A stretch of DNA of 64,000 bases from Enoplolaimus lenunculus (GCA_030248215.1 JASANG010002303.1:53235-117234), one strand, 5' to 3'; counted from the first letter of the stretch, positions 31,721 to 43,086 are shown. Made by a program: numbers and translations. The notes: generated from the sequence alone by a model not told the origin.

Positions 31721-31900
31721 TGCCGGATCAGGCAAGGGTGAGGGTTCCACCCAAATTTCAGGGTGGGGGCAACCAAACTCGCGAGTGAACCGAGCGAGAA
31801 GCCAGACGCATTTTAAAACATAAGCAGTTTTTTTCAACCGGTTAGGGTGAGAGAACCATTAGGGGTGGCCCCCCCAAATGGGGGTGGCTGCTTCGGCTCT
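31721..31900 (-). repeat. Family M repeat, copy 2
   Basis: GGGTTCCACCCAAATTTCAG through AACCGGTTAGGGTGAGAG to GGGGGTGGCTGCTTCGGCT, inverted relative to 20,570. It contains CTCGCGAGTGAACCGAGCGA, a form of the dispersed GCGAGCGAAGCGAGC motif. Confidence 0.65.
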
Positions 31901-32527
31901 AGAGGATATATCTCACAGAAAAAATTACAACTAACAGGCTTCAGAATAGCAGTGTGGGTATTGAAAGTCAAAATAGTTGTTTTCAATACGATTATTTCAT
32001 CCATAACTCGCTGTTTATCAACATCGCGAAGCTAATTTGGAATCATTGCACATTTTTGTATTTTAAGGTCATCTCAAACGACCAGGAATAAACACCGAAA
32101 ACAGCCTCGGGTACCAGCCGATTTTCGGGGCGTAAGGTTACCTCACACCGGTGATTTATGTCAAGGGTTGAACGTCAAGCATTGCATTTCAGCAATGCAA
32201 TTGTATAATAAAAATTGAGTAAAATTAAAATAGCTGTAGCCAAAACATTTAGGTTGCATTGTAAGTTCAAGAAAACCGTGATGACAGGGGTACGTAAACA
32301 CCAGAAGTATAAATCGCCGACTTGGAACCGGAACAGGAGCTGCAACCGGAACCGCAACAGAACCAGCAGTGAAGCAACTTTGGATCACAATCTATGAAGT
32401 GCTGACGGAATTTTTTAGTGTTCCTGAACAAGTCTACGTCGTTATTAATCTAAATAAATGTTTAAAAATTATCAAACCGCAATCAAATTTAGCGGAACCT
32501 AAGGCAAAATTCACCCTAAGAAGTTGT
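31901..32527. other. Anonymous sequence with AACCGG-rich patch
   Basis: 32,318-32,360 has several ACCGGAACNG(G/C)-type units (GGAACCGGAACAGGAGC). Nothing else recognised. Confidence 0.5.
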
Positions 32528-32675
32528 GGCCCATGTAAAGATCAGGGGTGGAACGTTTTTCTGTGGGACTGCGATTAACCTTAAGGTTTAGACAAATTGT
32601 TTGCTTGGCTTAGGCTTAGGCCTAGGCTTAGCACTATGGTTATAATACTGTTCCGCCCCTGTTCTTTACATTGGC
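32528..32675 (+). mobile_element. Family B TTAGGC MITE, short
   Basis: GGCCCATGTAAAGATCAGGG to CCCCTGTTCTTTACATTGGC. Flanks AGAAGTTG and AGATGTTG match at 7 of 8, supporting an 8-bp target duplication for this family. Confidence 0.85.
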
Positions 32676-33223
32676 AGATGTTGCTAATGAAATATAGCAC
32701 TTAGCCGGTGCCGAGCGCTTGCTTGTCGCTAAAAGATTTCACATGTCAGCATTTGACAAGAACTATGTGTAATACACTGCTTACTGTGCCAATAATTTTC
32801 CTTGATACTCTACCTGGAATGGATAATTTCTCGCACGAATTAATTGCCATTCTCTACAATGAAGTTATCTTTATCAGAAGATGTTTAGTTCGTATATTCT
32901 TACAAAAAGAGTGTTTACACGATTATTGAACCAGAAAAAAGAATCCTTTTGCCTAACAATTCGCAATTATTCAATTCAATGGTGCCAAAGGATTAGGCGT
33001 AGAACCCTTCAAATCATGTTAAAATAACTTTTAATACTCTTATTTCGTTGGGTGATTCTGATGTCACAGGCTAAATTCTCCGCCCCGGGCCAAGTCTCTC
33101 CTAATCGAAGATACTTAGTTAGGAATTTTCCTTCTTCCTTTTGAGGGGGCAGGAATTTTCCTGGGACAAAAATTAGGCTGTGACCCTGGTCACAAATTTA
33201 CTGCGAGTCTCTAAAATGTTGTC
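32676..33223. other. Anonymous sequence
   Basis: Nothing recognised. Confidence 0.5.
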
Positions 33224-33417
33224 GGTCAATGTTACGTTTAGGGCCGTAACAGTAGTTCAAGCATGCTTCTAAGCCTAAGCGTAAGCCTAAGCGTTGCAAA
33301 AGCGTATTCCTAAGCCAAAGCATAAGCCGGAGCCTATGCAAAAAATGTAGTCTAGAATGGAAGCCTACTTTTTACAGCCCACCAGAAACCGGGACGGCCA
33401 TAAAAGTAACATGGGCC
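33224..33417 (-). mobile_element. Family A TTAGGC MITE with 8-bp target duplication
   Basis: GGTCAATGTTACGTTTAGGG to CATAAAAGTAACATGGGCC, flanked by ATGTTGTC at 33,216-33,223 and 33,418-33,425. Confidence 0.9.
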
Positions 33418-33670
33418 ATGTTGTCACGACGATATTCTAACATTACCATATAAATGAATTTGTTTGCCTACAAAAAATGAACCATTTCGTAGCTTTATCC
33501 GGTAGCTAAGAGTGATTCTGTGGCAAAATGACAAATCAATTGCAACAATTTGACAATTGACGCACATTAAATTTTACGCCGTGCGATGACCCTGACGATG
33601 TCTTGTTTGACACACATTCGTTAATATTTTGCAATTAGCTAGGTTACCGAAATATCTAATTACACACAGT

Positions 33671-33855
33671 GGCCAATGTTTACTTTAAGGGGCGTAACAG
33701 TAGATTAAGCATATTCCTAAGCCTAATCCTAAGCCTAACCGTTGCAAGAATGTGTTCCTAAGCCTAAGCCTAAGCAAAAAATGTAATCTAGAATCTATAC
33801 CTACTCTTTTATGGAACCACCAGAAACCTGGACGCGCCTTAAAGTAACACGGGCC
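33671..33855 (-). mobile_element. Family A TTAGGC MITE with unusually long flanking repeats
   Basis: GGCCAATGTTTACTTTAAGG to CTTAAAGTAACACGGGCC. The flanks share GAAATATCTAATTACACACA, 20 bp, at 33,649-33,668 and 33,856-33,875, far longer than the 8 bp seen around other family A copies. Confidence 0.85.
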
Positions 33856-34125
33856 GAAATATCTAATTACACACAATTTTTGTAGGGTTGTTATAGCATT
33901 GGACAATAACCAGCATGTAAGGAATTCATTTCACCAAAATTTAGTTTGATTGACTGACAGAAGACCACAGAAATATTATATCCTTGGCATTTTAATTTCT
34001 ATGTTTAAACACAATCTTTAAAACCGGATAAATGGTTAAACAAAATCGTGAAAATGCGAAACGGATATATTTTCAAATGTACTTGAGCCAGGACGGAACT
34101 AAGACGGACGCAGTCATTGAACTTG

Positions 34126-34610
34126 GGCCAATTTTCTGGGTGCATTCTGTTATCCGCCTTCAGCCGTCGTGTGCCAAAAATGGTTGGGTTTTGAAAATTT
34201 TTGCATATTTAGGTTTCTCCCGGCCTTCACTGAACATTGATGGCCAAATTTGAATTTTTGAAAAATATCGATTTGTTAAGATTTTAAAGGTCCGCATCGG
34301 GTGTTAAATTTTACACAGTCAAACGTCTGGCTAACGAGTCATAGTCAAATAACTGATTTGGCGCCGTCCCAAAACGTTTGAAGCGCGCCAAATCATATAT
34401 GTGACCATAACAGTTATCAGCACTCAGCTTCACCTTGCAAGCTGCGTTCACATTAGGACCTTAAAAAATCGAATTTTTCAAACATTTAAATTTCGGCATG
34501 AAAGGATTAGGAAAGGCCGTGAGATGACCAAATATGCCAAGATTTTTAAAATCCAACAATTTTAGGCAAACGCCGGCGCGGGCAGATAACCGAAAACACC
34601 CAAATTTTTT
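34126..34610. repeat. Family T imperfect foldback
   Basis: Left arm (about 34,126-34,300) and right arm (about 34,445-34,610) are diverged inverted copies. Landmarks are TTTTTGCATATTTAGGT versus TCTTGGCATATTTGGT, and TTGAAAAATATCGATTTGTT versus TTGAAAAATTCGATTTTTT on the minus strand. The loop contains TTTGGCGCCGTCCC. Confidence 0.65.
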
Positions 34611-35078
34611 CGGGGTCATATTGATTTTGTCGGGCAACCACTCATTGAGATAGAACAAAAATGGTTTAGCATTGTTTGAAAAATGACTGGAACGCAAATC
34701 ATTAAAATGTAAACATTAGTCAGCAGCAGGAATAAAATTGATTTCTTACAAGACTTAACATTAAAAGTTTAAAGTAAAAATGATACAAATAAGAAACAAA
34801 AAATCGTTTAGTCTGCCACAAATGCGCATTCAAATTCAACAACAAACGCTGATTACAAAAGTGGATTACGACAATTCGTCCCGCGACAACTCGAGAAGCG
34901 ACAACTTATCGCGCAAGGGTGGGTACGACAACCACGTCGACCGGATCATTTTTCACCCTGATCTAAGCTTACGGATGTCCGGTTCGACGAGATATCGAGA
35001 CGGCAAATTGTGGCGAGTCAAAGAAATGTCGAGTTGCTAATTGTTGTATCTAAGGTGAAAATAATTAAATCAAAGGGA
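34611..35078. other. Unassigned stretch with CGACAA-rich patch
   Basis: 34,862-35,040 contains repeated CGACAA units (GATTACGACAATTCGTCC, GCGACAACTCGAGAAGCGAC) and more CpG than its surroundings. An 86-codon ORF at 34,780-35,040 covers it, but its Asp/Ser/Arg repetition looks repeat-derived and I do not call it a gene. Confidence 0.4.
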
Positions 35079-35253
35079 AGAGGTGGCGTACGCCACTGCC
35101 GTCAGAAAATTTATAGTGATAAATGGTAAGATCCCTACCTTACAATTTTCGCACCTCAGAAAATTGGCACATATATAGCATACAGTAAAAATTGCGTTTC
35201 ATAGCTTTTGCCATACCGCCCACCGTCAGAAATTTCTAGATCCGCCGCTATAC
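35079..35253 (+). mobile_element. Family O hAT-like MITE, truncated
   Basis: Shares GGTGGCGTACGCC, GATAAATGGTAAGATCCCTACC and the 3' end TTCTAGATCCGCCGCTA with the element at 10,499. The 5' CACTAGCGGATCC terminus is absent. Confidence 0.65.
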
Positions 35254-35999
35254 CTTTACAGTGCATTTATCAAACCATCACGTCTACACTTGTATAGATG
35301 TGATTATGTTAAAGAAACACTGGTTAAGCCATTAGAAAACCTAATATACCACAGTAACCAAGAAAACTTTTTTTGTTCGATTAGGTAAAAGTATATAACA
35401 ATAACGAATACTTAACCATGAAACAAATGTTACAAGCTTACCTTGGTACACCAGAACGTGCCTGGGGCGTAACCACTATTACATTTCGGGAGATCTAAAA
35501 ATGTTTTTCCACTCTATAATACTGCAGATTAATCTAAACCCTTGAAAATTTCTTCTTTTATTGTTTCTGTTAAAATTTCAAGAGGGGATGTATGTCTCTT
35601 ATTGTTTACCATGTATCTACCTCTAAGTGTTGCTGTTCGTACTTAAGCAGATTGGTATAACACACACTATTAGCATTGCTTGACTACTGGAAAGTAATAC
35701 CGCAGTATTTTAACTTTAAATCTTATGACTTTTTAAATTTTTTTAGCAAGGCTAAATTTTCGACTTCCAGCTGTCTGGTTCCTGCAGTCTACAATTACTG
35801 AAATAATGTTCTTTCATGGTTTCAAACAATCGAACTTCGAGACAGCTGCCAATATGAAATTTCAAAACATCGTAAGAGGCACTAAATTGCAAAAATTATG
35901 CAAAAATGATTTGTTAATTGCGAACTGAAGGCGTTGTCAAATATTTTTTTAAAACAGCGCAATAACAAACTGAACCAACAAAGGCTTACGGGCACCGTA
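35254..35999. other. Anonymous sequence, 0.75 kb
   Basis: Nothing recognised. Confidence 0.5.
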
Positions 36000-36253
36000 C
36001 ACTGTAAATTCCAATGAGTTGATTAATCAATTCAGCAAGCGAGTTGGTTATTTCTGAATTAATATCAGTAAACATTAACTCATTCTCTTTTGAGTTGATT
36101 CTAACTCTGGCGTTTAGTTGACTTTTGGAAGGGTTGGTTATTTAACTCAGAATGAATTGAACCAACTCAAAATTTTCAGTTCTGATAGTCCTAACTCAGA
36201 CTGAGTGATTCAACTTATACTGAGATAAAATCAACTCGTTGAAATTTACAGTG
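36000..36253. mobile_element. Family G palindromic MITE, copy 2
   Basis: CACTGTAAATTCCAATGAGTT to ACTCGTTGAAATTTACAGTG with TA on both sides. The interior alternates AACTCA/TGAGTT blocks around TTCTGATAGTCCTAACTCAG. Confidence 0.9.
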
Positions 36254-37028
36254 TAGACAGGATAAAAAATTGTATGAAAGTTCGAGTTGCACCTTTGGGA
36301 TCAAACGTTACGCCCCCGAAACGAACAAGGCCGCAATAACGGTAAACCATATGATATGAGTATTTTATATACATATATGATAAACCTAACAGTAAGTAAG
36401 AGCTAATACAACAGCGATAACACTAGTAATGTAAGCTTCGCGAGCGAATCAAGCAAGGAACCACACGCTTATTTGGTATAAATCCTGAGACAACATTATA
36501 GTTTGGGGGCCCCTAACATCAGCCCTCTATTGACCAAACCTCAAAAGAAGTGAGCGGCAAGCCAGGCGCATTTTGATGTTATTAAATCACATGGCAAGCT
36601 TTCAAGATAGTTGTATTGTGGTGTAATGCGGGGTTCACGTTATAAATGGTGCAGCTGGGTCACGTTTGGCCACGTTCTATATATTGGGTAACATTTTGTC
36701 TGCGTTGTATTAACGCAATATGAGATTCCAAAAACAGTGGTTGTCTGCTAACATCACGTATCGGTCACGTTTTGTGTAAAATTTCCCGAGAGTCATACGG
36801 TTAATTTGCTTGGTTCACAATCGAAACGAAAACATTTTGAGAAATGCCGTAATTTTCTTATCGGGGCTGAGCTCATCGGCTCCTTTGATATGGGACCGGC
36901 ATCGAACGTATACATAGATAACAGCTTCAATCGATACGTTTACAAACTCAGTATATGGAAAAATAAAATTGTTCTTCATAAGACTGCGCCCACACGACAG
37001 GTTTGCAGACGTCTGTTTACTACCAGAA
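36254..37028. other. Anonymous sequence, 0.77 kb
   Basis: Nothing recognised apart from GCGAGCGAATCAAGC near 36,440 and AGCCAGGCGCATTTTG near 36,560, which resemble the dispersed GCGAGCGAAGCGAGC/AAGCCAAACGC motif. Confidence 0.4.
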
Positions 37029-37236
37029 AGCCAATGTAAAGAACAGGGGCGGAACAGTATTTTAAGCATATTTCTAAACCTAAGTCTTAGTCTAAGCCTA
37101 AGCGTAAGAATGAGCATATTCCTAAGCTTAAGCTTAAGCCTAAGCCTAAGCCAAGCAAAAAAATTAGTCTAAAGCTTAAGCTGACTCTGTTCCCGTTCCA
37201 CAGAAAAACGTTCCGCCCCTGGTCTTTGCATGGGCC
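37029..37236 (-). mobile_element. Family B TTAGGC MITE
   Basis: AGCCAATGTAAAGAACAGGG to CCCCTGGTCTTTGCATGGGCC. Flanks TACCAGAA and TACGAGAA match at 7 of 8. Its inverted twin at 63,829 runs off the window. Confidence 0.85.
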
Positions 37237-37486
37237 TACGAGAAGAATAAAAATTGATTGTCGTCAAGCTTGGTTTATAACTAAATTTTGGCCACAACCA
37301 AGTCATATTATACAACTTCACGTTTACCTCATGGTGTTTGAACGTACATACACGTGGTTTAAACACCTCGAAATCTGAATACAGACACTTTAGCGAATAT
37401 ACTTTACTGGTTTTAACGGCAAAATTTAAATTTCAACGAATTTGTTTCGTCTCAATGCGAAAACTAAACTTTACTTCGATTGCACA

Positions 37487-37700
37487 CACTGCAAAAAATG
37501 GTGAGTCAAGTTGACGCTCTCTCCGAAATAGGCTCTACGGGACTATACAAACTGAGTCAAATTCAACTCCGCCAGACTCAAATTCAACTCACTGTGAGTT
37601 GCACGTTTGAGTCTGGCGGAGTCAAAATTTGACTCTGCTTGTGTAGTTCTGTAGAGCCTATTTTGAAGAGCGTCAATTTGACTCACCATTTTTTCCAGTG
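37487..37700. mobile_element. Family F palindromic MITE, left-arm copy
   Basis: CACTGCAAAAAATGGTGAGTC to CACCATTTTTTCCAGTG, followed by TA. Compared with its twin at 63,374 it has several small indels. Confidence 0.85.
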
Positions 37701-38157
37701 TAAAGTTGACCCATTTTTTCAACTGATATAATGAAAAACAACCAATTTAAACGCTCCTCGAAGTTCTTACAGAAATTGATTTCAAAATTACACAACACAT
37801 GAGACCGTTTGCGACTTCCGTCAGATGAAAGTTATAGTGTTTTCATTTTTAAAAACGTAATACCAATTAAAACCCGATATTTCACCATCGTTTCGTTTAG
37901 GTTTCCGGAAGTGGCAGATCGAGAAAAATTCCGGGGACCCGGACCGTCGCTATATAAGAGTCAGTACAGACTAAAACAACTTGAAGGGTTCCAACCGCCA
38001 ACGCTGTTCAAGTTGTCATCAACCCAGCTAAGTTGAAAGGCCTTGTGACTGTAATAGTGGCAAAACTCGCGAGCGAAGCGAACAAAGACGTAAAGCTCGT
38101 TTTTACATTACTAAATCTTAGCAAAAAATTTTTAGTTTTGACCGTGCCTAAGAGCTT

Positions 38158-38335
38158 TGCTGGCCCTCTTTGGAGCCGCCAGCAGGCCCATAGCCAGCTC
38201 ACCATGCTATGGGGGAGGGGCATCCAACGGTTTTCAACGACTTACAAGAAAGGTGAAAAATTTCCTAGGGGGCAAATCCGTTTCCAGAGGGGCTGAGCCC
38301 CCCTGGCTTCCCCTTGGTTACCGGTCCGGTCGCCA
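38158..38335 (+). repeat. Family P-like repeat
   Basis: CTGGCCCTCTTTGGAGCC to TTGGTTACCGGTCCGG, with CGACTTACAAGAAAGGTG and TTTCCTAGGGGGCAAAT corresponding to family P landmarks. Preceded by GCGAGCGAAGCGAAC near 38,069. Confidence 0.5.
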
Positions 38336-38835
38336 GTGGTTTGCGATGCGACAAACAAGATAACAGAAATGATAAAGCTGTTTTGTTGATTTGTTTTGTT
38401 TGTAAAACACACAAACTACTATAAGATCAGCGGTATCAAAATACAGCTCACATCGAGGTATAATAGGAAAGAAACGGTATACTTTACTATCCTGTGGTGT
38501 ATGTAAGAGGAAATGGAAATTATATATCCAACCTAAAATGGTGCCGGGACAATAAAGAAAGAACCTTACAAGTTTAAATAAATCTGCTGCGATCAGGAGT
38601 CGACAAAATATATGCATGAAGTTTTATAACCTCCCGTAATGAAATACAGGCTGCACTCCTGTAATAGTACCATACACGTTTAAAATTAGTGGTTGTATGG
38701 GTAGTTTTGAGTTAGCCATGTGTTCGTTTATGCTTCTAGTGACGTAATGCGAAAGATGCTAATTTCATCGCAACGTATCTCCTCCAATTACCGCTGTAAC
38801 CTCAACATTTTGCTGTCCCCAAAACGAACACCTAG

Positions 38836-39200
38836 CAGGGTGTAACAGGAGGTGAAAAATACCGGTGTCGGAGCCGGATGTCAACGAAACTTGCCGGAGC
38901 CGGAGCCGGAGGTGAAGCGAAATTAAGTAGTAAAAATGATAGTTAACTAGTTAATGTTAGCCAATATCTGCATTATGTTAAGTTGTTTGGCTTTGCGCTC
39001 ATTTTCTGCGAAATTTCGGAAACTCTTTCCTGAAAATTGTGACAAAAGTAAAACGAAACGCGCTAAACAGATAAATTTTGCAAAATTATGCAAAATTTTA
39101 TTACAAAAATTACCGGAACCTCCGGCAAAAATTCTACCGGCGTCGGAGGCCGGTTTTCTGCCTGAGCCGGAGCCGGAGGCAGACCTCCGGTTGTACCCTG
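38836..39200 (+). mobile_element. Family Q hAT-like element, left-arm copy
   Basis: CAGGGTGTAACAGGAGGTG to CCTCCGGTTGTACCCTG, flanked by perfect 8-bp repeats ACACCTAG (38,828-38,835 and 39,201-39,208). CAGGGT ends and an 8-bp duplication are hallmarks of hAT. The subterminal parts are rich in GGAGCCGGA units. Non-autonomous, 365 bp. Confidence 0.9.
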
Positions 39201-39208
39201 ACACCTAG

Positions 39209-40430
39209 GTACTCCGAACTAAAATTTTAAATTCGAAGCTTTATACTAAAAATACGGATGACCTCAGAGAGACCAATTATGCAACCTTATAGCTAAGTTA
39301 TAGGTGTTTAAGTCACAACATTCCACGTGTTAACAAATGTTTTTGGTGTTTTGCTCGGAAACAGTGAATTCCAAGAACCAGCGTTTATCACCGATTCAAG
39401 ATTTGTCATTTTTCACAGTAAGAGGTGTCCTCAGGAAGTCGATGTGACCCAAGTTATAATACTTCAGCCGAATTCTGCTCTGAAATCGCTCTGCCCTTCC
39501 CCTAGAAGGTTATGGTGGCTACGCGCCTGTTATAATCAATTTAAAACAATGGATATTTCCGGTTATTGTAGCAGTGTGTTCGTTTGACGGTGTATTAAAA
39601 TTTACACCGGATCTCTCCCATATCCCAATTAAAAGCTAATTTAATTTGGCAAAAGTTATTCAGTCTAAAATTTATCAATTTTTGCTGTATATGCCGATAT
39701 CATTGCCAAAACTGCGTGAAAAGTTCGCAGTGCCGCTGCCTGTTCTAGCCACACACAGCGGTCGACGTCCATAACTCAATCTACGCCTCGATCTATAATT
39801 GAAACTATATTGTCTAAACTAAAATGGCAAGCTATAAATGAGAATATACCACAGAAAGCTTAAAAAAATCGTACAAATAAGCTATACATTACATACAAAA
39901 CGACACGTTAAGGTTTGTATCAAAATATATTGTTAGGTTCTGAAGTATAAGTATAAAACGCCTCAACGTATTTCCTCAATGACACACCAATGAGTTTTTG
40001 GAGGGGACCAAAACCGCGTGCTGAATTTAACGACACCGAACCCAGCCAATTGAAAGGAAGATACCAATTATAGAAAGTTAATAAAAATATTTTACTCTCT
40101 GATGAACGTCTTATTCCCACCTGATCATCCGTTTGTACTGCCGGTTGGTCTTAGCTAAAACCAGAACACAGTTTATGGTGAGAAAAAAAGTGATGCGAGT
40201 AAAACTCGAAACGTCAAAAACAATATTGTGTGGCCGGTTGCTGATGAAATATCAAACGACATTTACCGGTTGGCAACTAAAACCGACGACACTCGAGCGA
40301 GAACGTTTTGAGTTTCAACTCTTGCTTTTCCGACAAACACATCTGCGTTTCTTTATACATTCGAATAGCAAAGTTTATGATTTGTAACCGTTGTTGTTTC
40401 TTGCTGTACTTGTTTTGCATACTGTTTTGA
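39209..40430. other. Anonymous sequence, 1.2 kb, duplicated in right arm
   Basis: An 86-codon open frame at 39,327-39,587 is identical in the twin arm, but it carries no domain and identity there is shared by surrounding non-coding DNA. The segment 39,665-39,880 differs from its twin by several substitutions. Confidence 0.4.
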
Positions 40431-40579
40431 GACCGTGTTTCTTTTAGGGCTGTCCCGGGTTCTGGTTGGTCTGTAAAAGAGTAGGCTTTACATTCTAGAC
40501 TACATTTTTTGCTTAGGTTTAGGTTGAGGCTTAGGAATACGCTTAATCTACTGTTACGGTGATAAAAGTAATATTGACC
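40431..40579 (+). mobile_element. Family A TTAGGC MITE
   Basis: GACCGTGTTTCTTTTAGGGC to GATAAAAGTAATATTGACC with a short degenerate array. Flanks CTGTTTTG and GTGTTTTG are a likely worn target duplication. Confidence 0.8.
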
Positions 40580-40787
40580 GTGTTTTGTATACATGAAAGT
40601 TTCCGTTTGTTTCTAATCATCACCGTATACAGATACTGGTTTAGCCACCGCACTCGAAAGTGTGAGTAAGGTATTACTGGTAACTCCAAGGCGTGTGCAA
40701 AGTTTTAGGTAGAAGCAGACTACAAGCGGGGTTTTTGGACATTGAAAATACTCTTTATCGCGATTGGTTATGGAACGCAAAACATTT

Positions 40788-41404
40788 TTACAAAAAAGTC
40801 TGAAAATAAATTGTCTTGAAACTTGAAAACTCCTACTTTCTTAAATTTGTAAGACATATACGTCTGGTATTTCAGACATTAATAGCCTTAAACAACTCAG
40901 AAATGTGTGTATGAAATAATGAAAATATAAATGTGTTATATTCAACAAACTACTGTTGCCAATTATTTAAGACATAACTTTCTTCCTTTCAAGAAATAGT
41001 TATCTTATACTTAAGACTAGTTTTATGATTTTTATGTATGTAAAAAAAGTTATTCCGTCTATTCTCTCAGCACAGTATATAAATAATCAAATTTCAAGGG
41101 ATTTCGGGTTAAGCTCAGGCTCACTCCAACTTAACTTTACGTCGTTCCAGGAAAATTTTTGTCTTGTACTTCAGACATATCTGTATTATATTTTAAAAAT
41201 ATTTGTCTTAATTGTTGATGAAACAAAGTTTTAAATTTCCGACATTTAAGTCTGAAAAACTTCAGACCCACATTTCTGAAAAATTATAAAAAAATGTCTG
41301 AAATTCAACACATATAGGTCTGCAGTTTGTTTGTATTAAGACATAAATTGTTTTTAATTTCGGACAAAAATTTCTCGAATTTAAGACAATTTATTTTGTC
41401 TGTA
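40788..41404 (+). mobile_element. Family S element rich in AGACA/TGTCT
   Basis: About 615 bp with inverted ends AGTCTGAAAATAAATTGTCTT and AAGACAATTTATTTTGTCTG. The inside is built from many short AAGACAT, CAGACAT and GTCTTA/GTCTGAA units in both orientations, usually preceded by TTTA or TTTC. It is larger than the other MITEs. No superfamily assigned. Confidence 0.7.
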
Positions 41405-41751
41405 GAGAAGCGCTTAGCAATCCTAAAGCCTTAGGCTCTGTTTAAACCTGCGTCTCAAGCCTACCCCTAAATTGTTAACCTTAAGATGAGAAGTATGCAT
41501 GAGCCAATTATTTAAATGTGTTTTACTGATTAATTTTTTGAAATCACAGTTAAATTCAAATGTATGATATACGAGTCTGTAAACCAATGATTACGTGTAA
41601 TATGTCCAATTACTGTGGGGGTCTTAAAGTTTTCAAACAGAACTTCAGTACTTCACAATGGAATCAAAGTTGACGGTCGTTCAAACCATAACGCCATAAT
41701 AAACCTTTCAGTCTTGTTATACGCTAAACATATGTACAATTTGGTCAATGT

Positions 41752-42176
41752 TACTTGAGAGCGGCCGCCCATGTAAAGATCAAAGGCGGGCGGTTTTTTT
41801 GTGGGACTAGAATAGAGTCAGTTTAAGGTTGAGAATAATTTTTTGCTTGGCTTAAGCTTAGGCTTACGCTTTAGGCTTAGGCTTAGGCTTAGGAATATAC
41901 TCATTCTTACGCTAGGCTTAGGCTTATGCTTAGGAATATGCCCATTCTTACGCTTAGGCTTAAGTAGGCTTAGGCTTAGGCTTAGGCTAAGGAATATGCT
42001 TATAATACTGTTCAGCACCTATGGGCGAACCATTTCTTCGCGGGACTATAATAGTGTAACCTTACGCTTTAAACTAATGTTTCGGTTCGGCTTAGGTTCT
42101 TTTTTGTTAGTTACACGCTTATTTTTTACACTAAGACTTAGGCTTAGGCTTAGGTTTAGGAATACGCACCACTTTG
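41752..42176 (+). mobile_element. Compound family A/B element
   Basis: GGTCAATGTTACTTGAGAGCG is a lone family A end fused to a family B start (GCCCATGTAAAGATCAAAGG). The first TTAGGC block ends with TTATAATACTGTTCAGCACC at about 42,020. A second partial copy (ATTTCTTCGCGGGACTATAA, TTTAAACTAATG, more TTAGGC) then runs to about 42,176 without a normal terminus. Confidence 0.75.
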
Positions 42177-42506
42177 ACGTTCCTCCATGTTATATTGTTC
42201 CACACTTATATAAACTCACATTCATCGCACAAAGTCAAGTATTAATGTTCAAATATGAAATATAGTCCTTGGTAAGTAATACCGTGATTTTACCAACATT
42301 TTTTTACATTAACCATAGTAAACCGTATACCTTACGTACTTGAAAGAAACCGGCATGCTTTTAAGCTTGATACTTAGGTCAAACTTGAGTTTATGGTCTG
42401 ACGACTATGCCAGTATACGACGCATTTCAATTTGGGTTGACTTTAGTCAATGACGTTAACCTGTTTGACAAGAACCAACTTTTTAAATCTAAGCTGCAAC
42501 AGAAAT

Positions 42507-42784
42507 GGCCAATATTACTTTGAGGGACGTAATAGTAGATTAAGCGTATGCCTAAGCCTAAGCCTAAGCGTTGCAAAAGCGTGTTCCTAAGCCTAAGCCT
42601 AAGCGTTGCAAAAGCGTGTTCCTAAGCCTAAGCCTAAGCGTTGAAAAATGTGTTCCTAAGCCTAAGCCTAAGCGTTGCAAAAGCGTATTCCTAAGCCTAA
42701 GCCTAAAACCTAAGCAAAAATGTAGTCTAGAATGAAAGCCTACTCGACCCACCAGAACCTGGGACGGCCCTAGTAACACGGGCC
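42507..42784 (-). mobile_element. Family A TTAGGC MITE with four tandem core units
   Basis: GGCCAATATTACTTTGAGGG to CCCTAGTAACACGGGCC. The core unit CCTAAGCCTAAGCGTTGCAA, then AAGCGTGTT, is repeated four times (about 42,550-42,690), whereas most family A copies have one or two. Confidence 0.9.
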
Positions 42785-43086
42785 GCAAGAATAATAAACT
42801 ACCAGGTTGATACAGTGTGTATATCAGTTTTGGATGATCGCAAGTTATGATCAACGTTCGTATGCGATACGGCTATTTGTCAGTAGCGACTTCATAAACA
42901 TCTTGAGAGCGAAAACCTCGACATCGATGCGAACCAGAAGTTAAATGCGATGTTAGTGGCTCAAAAGTTAAAAAGTATAAGGTAGTAACCTTACCATTTT
43001 ACGAAATGAACTTTTTTAACTCGGGATACGTGGCACCACCTCCCTCTCTGGATCCCCTCGTGCTTTCGGTACAGCAACATGATGCA

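Noticed and set aside
34780-35040. 86-codon ORF rich in Asp, Ser and Arg
   Set aside because: Open frame over a CGACAA-repetitive patch; no start context, domain or splice support.
39327-39587. 86-codon ORF identical in both arms
   Set aside because: Same reason as above; no domain, start context or splice evidence.
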